64,000 nt of DNA from Edaphochlamys debaryana (taxonomy: Eukaryota; Chlorophyta; Chlorophyceae; Chlamydomonadales), in assembly GCA_016858145.1 (NCBI GenBank), contig JAEHOE010000016.1, positions 1 through 64,000 on the forward strand. Direction: 5' to 3'. Both the position numbers and the translations under genes were made by a program. Positions 57,401-64,000 of the stretch are shown one piece after another; within the stretch, counting starts at the first letter, position 1; every line of letters starts with the position of its first letter. The notes beneath the pieces were generated by a model. The model saw only the letters and a program-made list of their open reading frames with translations, had not been told where the DNA came from and searched no databases.

Positions 57401-58961
57401 GCTCGGCAGATGAAGTGCCTGAGAGCGCAAGGGGACCGCCCCCGCTGCCGTCGCTGCCGCTGTTGTGCTGGGCCCAGCGGGTGCGTTGGCGGCCCCGGGC
57501 ACCGCAGCCTGCTCGGCAGGTGCAATGCACGTGCCTTGGCCTGCAGCCGTAGCCGCGGCGGATGGCCCGGCAGCGCCCGAGGCAACCGCCGCTGCGGCCC
57601 TCCGGAGCGTCTCCATGGCGTCCGCTGGGTTGTAGGGCAGGAGCTGCGAGGCGTGCTCCCGCCACTGTTCGTCGCTGATGCGGGCGCGGACCTGCAGGTC
57701 GGGGCTTGCGGCGGGGAAGGCCAAGAGGGGCTTGAGCGACAGCGACCCCTTCCCTCTGTAAGCCCCACGCGAGAGCCTGGCGACCTTTCGCCGCGGCATT
57801 ACGAGACCCCAGCACCCACGCCTGCGAGAGCAACGCCAGACCAAATCTCGCATGTGACACCTCGCACTGCCCGCAAGCCTGCAGGTCTGCTCCCGTGAAA
57901 GGGCAAGCCGATGACCCAGGACCTTCCAGCTCGCTGCTGAGAATACCGGTACACCCTCGCGCGCGCTGAAGCCCACCTGCGAGCGTCCACCCGGCTAGCG
58001 GCCCGCTCCCAGGCGTGCTGCATGTGCCTACAGCGCACAGCGCTCCCCTGGACCTCTACCGCACCCACCTGCAGCACCTCGTACAGCCGCTCCCTCAGGG
58101 CGTCATCCCCCGGCCCCTCGGGCCTCGCCAGCTGCCGGGGCCGCAGCCGGCTGAACTGCGGCTGCTGCTGCTGGCCCCCCACACGCGGCTGCGCCTGCCG
58201 AGGCGAGGGCTGAGTGTCCGCATGCGCTGCCGTGGTCTCAGAGGCCAGCCGCAGCTCCAGCAGTCGCTGCAAAGTGAAGCGGACCTGCAGCGATAGGGCA
58301 TAGCACGACGTGGGTAGCTGGATAGACGCTGGAGAACGCGATCCTGTCAACGAGACTTGCCATTCCATGCTTTGCCAGCTGCCTTGGACAAAGGCAGGCA
58401 GTACGCAGGGCACAAATTAGGGAGGCTGCCACCCACCTCTGCACACGTCCAGTGGCGCAGGCTGCCCCGCAGCAGGTGCCCCGCCGCCTCCACACACGCC
58501 TGGCGCCACTGCGCGTCCGTGGGCTCCTCCTCGAGCACGGAGGCCAGAGGGAGGGAGCAGGACACGCCGCGGGGGCCCTCCACGCAAACGGACTCGCCAT
58601 CCTCTGGGGACAGAGCAGGACAAAGTGGTCGCGTGAGGGAGAAGGGCGTTGAGGGCCGGCCGAGGGGATGGGCAGGTTCCCCCTCCTTCTTGCATCCTCG
58701 GCTCCGTATCCGACAAACCTCCCCACCTAGGCCATTGAGCCGGCGTGCCGCTACTCCGCCGCCCGGTAACGAGATGCACACAATGGCGCCCCGCAGAGAA
58801 GTTGATGCGTATGGCAAGCCCAGCCGCTCCAGGCGGCCACAGGTTTCGTCGAGGTGTACAAGCTGAGCTCTCGTGACAAACAGTGGGCCGAACAGCGTGG
58901 ACCACGGGAACAGGCCAGCTTCATTCAGCCTGCGTCGCTTGGGCGCATGCGTCGCGTCCAT
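51444..58961 (-). CDS. low-complexity protein, family paralogue B, frame-broken
   Basis: Exons 58961-58727, 58603-58437 (167 bases, same length as the A exon), 58284-58069 and a long exon from 57691, plus candidate 3' exons near 51953-51733 and 51546-51444. Exon 1 reads LGLPYASTSLRGAIVCISLP, exon 2 DGESVCVEGPRGVSCSLPLA, exon 3 starts VRFTLQRLL and exon 4 VRARISDEQWREHASQL, each matching paralogue A. The long exon is Ala/Pro-rich. Its frame changes twice: in an Ala-codon tract near 53.75 kb, after which the conserved QRMQGIN block continues in another frame, and at a 19-bp tandem duplication (52965-53002). The 3' part has an acidic run (DNDEDDDSGGDRDGEDD), FSPWFKVVPPRG, and the ending MRHFRHWTLEDGKVKALPGA then RP. 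It has no RS tail. It may be a decaying copy, or the breaks may be assembly errors; the 3' exons could also be a separate gene. Confidence 0.5.
52965..53002. repeat. 19-bp tandem duplication inside coding sequence
   Basis: GTAGGCCCGACGGCGGGGC occurs twice in direct succession. Nineteen is not a multiple of three, so the second copy shifts the minus-strand frame of paralogue B. With one copy the frame would run through (GPAVGPTQAVATARAATT). Confidence 0.9.
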
Positions 58962-59725
58962 TTAACGTCGCCTGGGGCAATTCCATGGCATCAGGAAAGT
59001 AAGGCCAAAATATGTGTGCATCGCGACTCCGGTAAGGCGGCCTCAGTAAGGCAGCATGTTGCATGGTCTGTAGCTGTGCGAGCTATCTGGTTGTTCAGAT
59101 GGGTAATATGTGCATGTGTCCAAGACTATGTGGCTATGAAGGTAAGCCCTGTGCCAACATAGGGCGTTGCGCATGAACAGGCATGAACCATTACGGCCCG
59201 TGACTCTCCCACGACCTCCGCCTAAGCTACACTCGACCCCCACCTTTGTGGCGGTACAAACCGAAACATTTAAGGGTGTGCATCGGCGCCCATCCCAGGC
59301 CCCTTGCCGCTACCATAGGCAACAGCAGCCAGCAGCAGCACCCCGGCAGGCCCGGCTGCGTTGCCTGGCTCCCTTGCGCCTGCCTCAGTCCGAACCCATG
59401 ACTTCCACGCCACCGCCGGTCCGGTTCAGCCATCATTCCTCGGTATCACCCAGAATATGCATCGTATGTATCAAGCAGCCGCCAGCCAAGCTCCACACAC
59501 GGACACGATAGCCGGAGGCGACGGCGCAGCGGCAGAACCTGCCCGCCACAGCCCCACCGCCCGCGGCCACGTCCTCACTCTCTCACCTAGCTGGGGACCT
59601 GCAATCAGCACTCTGCGTCTTTGCCCGGCCTCCGTCATTGCCAATTGTCAACCGCTACGCCCAGTCGTTCGACGCCCTGCTCAGCGCCCATGCTGCGGCC
59701 CGATAGAGGCCCGCCGCCCGGGCGA
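58962..59725. other. spacer between paralogue B and the EML-like gene
   Basis: Presumed 3' UTR of the EML-like gene and promoter of paralogue B. No coding frame or clear signal was found. Confidence 0.45.
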
Positions 59726-62700
59726 TCAGAACTCGTCGCCATCCCCGTCAAACAACTCATCCGGCACGTCATCGTCGCCCGCCAGGCTGTCCGTTACGTA
59801 TCGCTTGCCGCTGCGCCCGCCCACGCTCTTCCCGCCCGCCTCCGACCCGCCCGCCTCGGACCGTGGCGTCATGGCGGACGGCGTGCCGGTTCGGCTCGCT
59901 CTCCCCGAGGGCGCGGCCGATGTGGGTCGGCTGCCGCCCGCCACTGACGCCGGCCGGCTACCGCCCGCCACTGACGCCGGCCGACTGCCACCTGCGAATG
60001 ACGGCGTGGCGGTTGCAGGCCGGCTGCCGGCGGCCGTGGCGGGCCGGCTGCCGGCGACCGACGGCGCCGCGGACTTTCTCCCGGGCACGCCCGACGGCTC
60101 GTAGCTCCCCACCTCACCCGAAATGTCGAAGTCCTCCGAAGCCGCCACGGAGGGGGCCCTGGCGGAGGCCGGCCCACCGCGGCCCGTGACAGCCGACCGC
60201 ACTGAAGGCGTCCGGGCGGGCGAGTTGATGCCGCCGCTGGGGCCGCCCAAGCCGCTCTCGCCGAAGCCGCTCGCCTCCAGCCCGCTTTCCCCGTACGTGC
60301 TGCCTCCGCCGCCTCCGCCAGCCGCTGACCGCATGGACGGCGTCCGCGCCGGAGTGCCGCCACCTGTCCTTGGCGTGCCACCGCCCATGGACCCTTTCCC
60401 CACGCTTCCCCCGTACGCCGACCCCGGGCTCTTGCCCACGCTCCCCCCGTATGCTGACCCGGGGCCCTTGCTCGCGCTCCCCCCGTACGCCGAACCAGGC
60501 CCCTTGCTCGCGCTGCCTCCATACCCAGAAGCCGGCGACCCGCCCCACGTGCTCCCCGTCGCGCCGCCCTTGGCCGCCGCCGGTGACGAGTACGTCGACC
60601 CGGCCGCTCCCGTCGCGCCGCCCCCCACGGTTCCGGTCTTGCTGACCGGCCCGTAGTGCCTTGTGGTGCCGGGAATGAGCCCCCACTCCATTTGGTCCGG
60701 TAGCTTGGGCTGCGGCACGGCTGAGGCCATGGAGTTGACCCGCTTCTCCTCCACCGCCACCCGCATGGCGTAGAGCTTGAGGCGCTCGTAGGCCCGGAAG
60801 GAGCGCGCGCGCTCGTGCAGCCGCTCCCACAGGTCCTCGCGCATCTCCTTGGCGCGCTCGCGGTCGCCGCCGGCCTGCGGTTGGGAGTGGTTGGGAGTGG
60901 TTGGGAGTGATGGGGAGTGGTGGGGAGTGGTGGGGAGTGGTGGGGAGTGGTGGGGAGTGGTGGGGAGTGGTGGGGGTGAGGTGCAGTGCTTCGGCCTGGG
61001 GCTGCTGGCTACTACAGGAAGGGAAGGAGGCGGTGTGTATCGTAGCCTTAAGCGGGCAATGGACTGCCTGCAGGCACCGGTCCAAGCGCCTCGGCCCAAG
61101 CGCCAACCCCAGGCCTCCCCACCTTCTGGTTGCACTGTCCCAGCTTCTCGTAGATGACGGGCAGCGGGGGCAGCCCCGAGGCGATGCCACAGGTGCGCCA
61201 CTGGTAGATGCCGCGGTCATGGCCGCCCGCGGACACCACAATCTGGTCATCAGCCAGGAACCTGCAGGCGGGGTGGGGGTGGGGTGGTGCATGGAGCGTG
61301 AGGTGAGCTGGCCGCATAAAGTGGTTTTGGGGCTTTGTCGAGATGGCATGTGCCAGCGCCGTCTCTGTTGAGGTGAGACAAGAGTCTCTGCCGCGCCAAG
61401 TACCGTAAGCAGGTTCCGTGGACGCGAGCTTGCAGCACATGCGGCTCACCGTACGGACGTGACGTGGGAGGCGTGCCCCCGGAACGCCTTGTACGGCGCG
61501 TCGTCGGCCACGACGGGATAGTTGAAGAGCTTGACGGTTGAGAAGTCGTCGGCTGTGACTAGGAAGCCCGCGCCGCTGACACCGTCCGCCGAGTCGGCCT
61601 CGCTCAGATGGAAGGCCGCCTCTGTGCTTTCCTCATACTCGGCCTCTGCGTAACAGGCAACGCACAGCTGGTGAGTGCTAAACTAGTTCAAAACGCCTCT
61701 AAGGAATCAGGCTACGCGCCCGCATGCCCCGTTCCTGCCACTCTCCAGGCCCGTTACCCCTCGATCTCCGCCTTTGAAACTTTAACACCCACCGAATGGG
61801 TCGTAGATGGGCGCACCCAGGCGGCAGCGGTCCACCGCGTTCACGTCCGTGCCGTCGCTGTCGTCGGGCCATATGCCCATGACGTCGAAGCCCACCGACA
61901 GCGACCAGCTGTACCACTCCACGTCGCGCATGTTGTACTTGAGCTTCTTGCCTGCGGGCAAGAAGAGGTGGGCGGGGTGGAGCGAGTTATTGATGGGTGG
62001 AGAAGGGGCAGAAGGACAGAGAGGAATTGGAGCGAAAGGGTGAAAGGCGTTCAGGGCTGCTCGTGTAAAGGCCAGGGTGAAAGGTGTGTGATTTTGTGCG
62101 GAGAGGCTTCCTTGATCAGACCCTGTGTCCCCGACCTCGGCTCCCGGCTCTCGGCAGGGAGGTCCCTCCCCCCTGTCCCTGTCTTCGCTCACCCGTCTCC
62201 GGCAGCCAGTGGAGCAGGTCTCCGGCCGTGTCGGAGGACTGCAGGATGAACTTGCCGTCGATGGGGGTGCCGGGGATGCAGATGGGCAGCGACCAGTCGA
62301 TGTGGGTCACCGTGCCGCTGTGGCCCATGCACCTGGGGTGCCGGGGCGGGGAAGCGAAGCGGGAGGTGAATGTTTGGGTGGACGCGGCAGCGGGTTGACA
62401 CGGGAGGCACGAGCCCCTAGGCCCCGGAAAACTGCCAGAGGAGCATGCAGGTCCTGAGATGCGGGAGGGCCGCACAAGCACGCTGCACACTCGTCAAAAC
62501 CTAGCAGTAGCAGCCATGCTCACGCCCAGCAGGGCTGCACACGTACGCTGCCTCCCTCACTTGCTCAGCAGCTGGTAGTTCTTGTCGGCCCGGTAGATGT
62601 AGACGGTGAGGTCGGCGGCGGCGCAGGCCAGCATGCGGGGTCCGGAGAAGCCGCCGTCGCCGTAGCCGCCAAAGGGCGAGTACTTCATCTCGCCGATCTC

Positions 62701-63863
62701 CTGCGGTGCGTTAGCGGTGCCCGGGTTGCGGTTAAGCCCAGGCGGTGCGCGTGGCTGCGGGATTCCGCTCCCACCGCCATCGGTACCGGTAGCAGTCTGT
62801 GCAAGTTCCTTGCCAGCTGCCCCCCGCTGGCCCCCACCTGTGATCCCGCCCGCGAGGCCCCGCCCCTGCCCTCCAACGCACCTCCCTCCGTGCCACGTCG
62901 TTCCGGTGCACCAGCGGCTGCATCGTGTCCGTCCGCATGACCGTCAGCTGCCCCTGCGCCCCGCTGACCGCCAGGTGGTAGCCGTCGTACACCACCTCCT
63001 TGCTCGTGCCACCGCCGGCGGGGGCCTGCACGGCGCACGCGCAAAAGAGTAAGCAGAGTGACAAGGACAGCACACAGCAGACTCCCTGATGTGTGAATGC
63101 GAGGTCAGCGGGGCCTTGCTCGGGCGTGGACACCGCGGAGAGTAGCAGCAGGGCTGAAAAGCGACAAAGACGGCATTTGGTAGCATTTGGCGCGGTCGGT
63201 TGGAGACGGCCTGGTTGCGGTCGTGGGTCCGGCGCTCACCCTCAGCGGCAGCTTCTCGTTGCTGAAGGCCACCCCCGTGAGCTTGTAGCCCAGGTCGGCG
63301 GACAGGATGACGTCACGGATGCGGGCGTCCCAGATGCGGGCCTGGGGGTGGGGCGAATGGTGGCAAGTGTCTACTTTTCCTGGGCCTCTGCACGTTCCGG
63401 GTTGGCAGGCGCCAGCAGGGTGTGAGTGGCATGCAACCGCGTGCCGACGTGCCTCACCGTGCCGCTCTCGCACACGGAGGCGAAGAGGTGCGGGAACTCG
63501 GGGTGCGGCGCCACCTCGTTCAGGCTGTCCTCGTGCCCCTCCACCAGCACGCGCGGGTCCTGGTCCACCTGCAGGACGGAGCGGAGCGGACGGGCGTGGG
63601 GAGGTCAGGGCCACCTTGCACCAGCTCGTCCTGACACATCGTACGGTACCCTTGCCGCTTCCTTCCCTCGGACCGCCTGGTCTGCGCGCTTCCAATGGCG
63701 CGACGTTAGGAAGGCTGTTTCCAGAGCCCTGCCCACCTCCCAGATGTCGCAGCCGTTGGTTCCCGCCAGGAACTCCTCGTTCAGCACCGCGTGCGTGTCC
63801 AGCGCCACCACCAGCGGGGGGTCCTGCTTCTTGAACTCGGCCGTAGGCGTGGTCAGCTTGAAC
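59726..63863 (-). CDS. EMAP-like (EML) WD-repeat microtubule-associated protein, C-terminal part
   Basis: The gene enters from beyond the right edge. Visible exons: 63863-63737, 63568-63458, 63341-63240, 63025-62882, 62700-62561, 62332-62193, 61951-61793, 61645-61450, 61261-61123, 60874-59726; all phases agree (~802 aa seen). WD-repeat blades are recognisable: GHEDSLNEVAPHPEFPHLFA then IWDARIRDVILSADLGYKL, GHSGTVTHIDWSL, and GHASHVTSVRFLADDQIVVS then AGGHDRGIYQW. The EML signature VEWYSWSLSVGFDVMGIWPD with SDGTDVNAVDR and a TADDFSTVKLFNYP blade identify the family, whose members bind microtubules. The last exon is a 382-aa tail: a charged helix (RERAKEMREDLWERLHERAR) then Gly/Ser/Ala/Arg-rich repeats (GSAYGGS, GSRPASVAG), ending in the acidic DELFDGDGDEF. 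The N-terminal HELP region would lie outside the window. Confidence 0.87.
60881..60970. repeat. 10-bp minisatellite, nine copies, in the last EML-like intron
   Basis: The unit TGGGGAGTGG (first copies TTGGGAGTGG) is repeated nine times directly beside the 3' splice site of the last exon. In the transcript it reads CCACTCCCCA, supplying a pyrimidine-rich tract before the acceptor. Confidence 0.9.
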
Positions 63864-64000
63864 CTGCGGAGGCGGGACGGGAGTCGGGGAGCAGGCGTAG
63901 GGGTGAAGGGTGTGAGCAGGGCAGGGCGAAGTCGAGCCTATGACAGCATCCATGGATAGGCATCGCTCGACTCCAAGGACTAGCCCCAGTCCCGCACAGC
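63864..64000 (-). other. intron of the EML-like gene running off the window
   Basis: Sequence immediately 5' of the acceptor at 63864; no further exon can be recognised before the right edge. Confidence 0.5.

Noticed and set aside
1..64000. tRNA and rRNA genes
   Set aside because: I looked for B-box-like GTTCGA motifs with cloverleaf context and for conserved rRNA stretches and saw none that hold up.

Overview
The window is nuclear DNA of a volvocine/chlamydomonad green alga. It is very GC-rich, its genes have many short phase-consistent GT-AG introns, and TGTAA (the usual green-algal poly(A) signal) lies downstream of several genes. It carries a Pro-rich pherophorin-like extracellular-matrix gene and long Ala/Gly/Pro/Gln-rich low-complexity coding tracts. 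I cannot name the species. Gene models were built by hand from reading frame, splice phase and recalled family patterns; no database search was possible.

Layout. 1-2185: 3' part of an Ala/Gly-rich gene (+). 4022-4617: small two-exon gene (+). 5453-9440: ten-exon gene (+) for the thylakoid-lumen cyclophilin CYP38/TLP40 (CYN38 in Chlamydomonas naming). 10807-26456: a nested mobile-element block. 27077-27786: small secreted Ala/Cys-rich protein (+). 28517-36384: ten-exon pherophorin-like protein (+) that ends in a transmembrane helix and a cytoplasmic tail. 40116-42829: bHLH transcription factor with a C-terminal ACT-like domain (-). 44415-49820 and 51444-58961: two tandem paralogues of an unrecognised low-complexity family (-); the second is frame-broken. 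59726-63863: 3' part of an EMAP-like (EML) WD-repeat microtubule-associated protein (-), running off the right edge.

The most unusual object is the mobile-element block. A 5'-truncated LINE with a CCHC/restriction-like-endonuclease C-terminus (minus strand, 13-bp target duplication) was interrupted by a 14.7-kb Ty3/gypsy-like retrotransposon (minus strand, 4-bp duplication GATG). Removing the gypsy element and one GATG copy rejoins the LINE reading frame. The gypsy element encodes one uninterrupted 4441-aa polyprotein. In order it has two Gag/zinc-finger plus retropepsin-like modules, RT, RNase H, a C5-DNA-methyltransferase-like segment without its catalytic motif, a DDE integrase and a PHD finger. 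After an in-frame TGA the frame stays open for about 150 codons that resemble a second SAM-methyltransferase fold.

Its termini are not ordinary LTRs. They form a split direct repeat, A1 ... B1-gc-A2-B2, the layout known from DIRS/PAT/Kangaroo and TOC1 elements, but here with a DDE integrase instead of a tyrosine recombinase. The internal B1-gc-A2 block looks like a joined-ends (circle) junction that keeps a CA-gc-TG dinucleotide. This is the best candidate for something not previously described.
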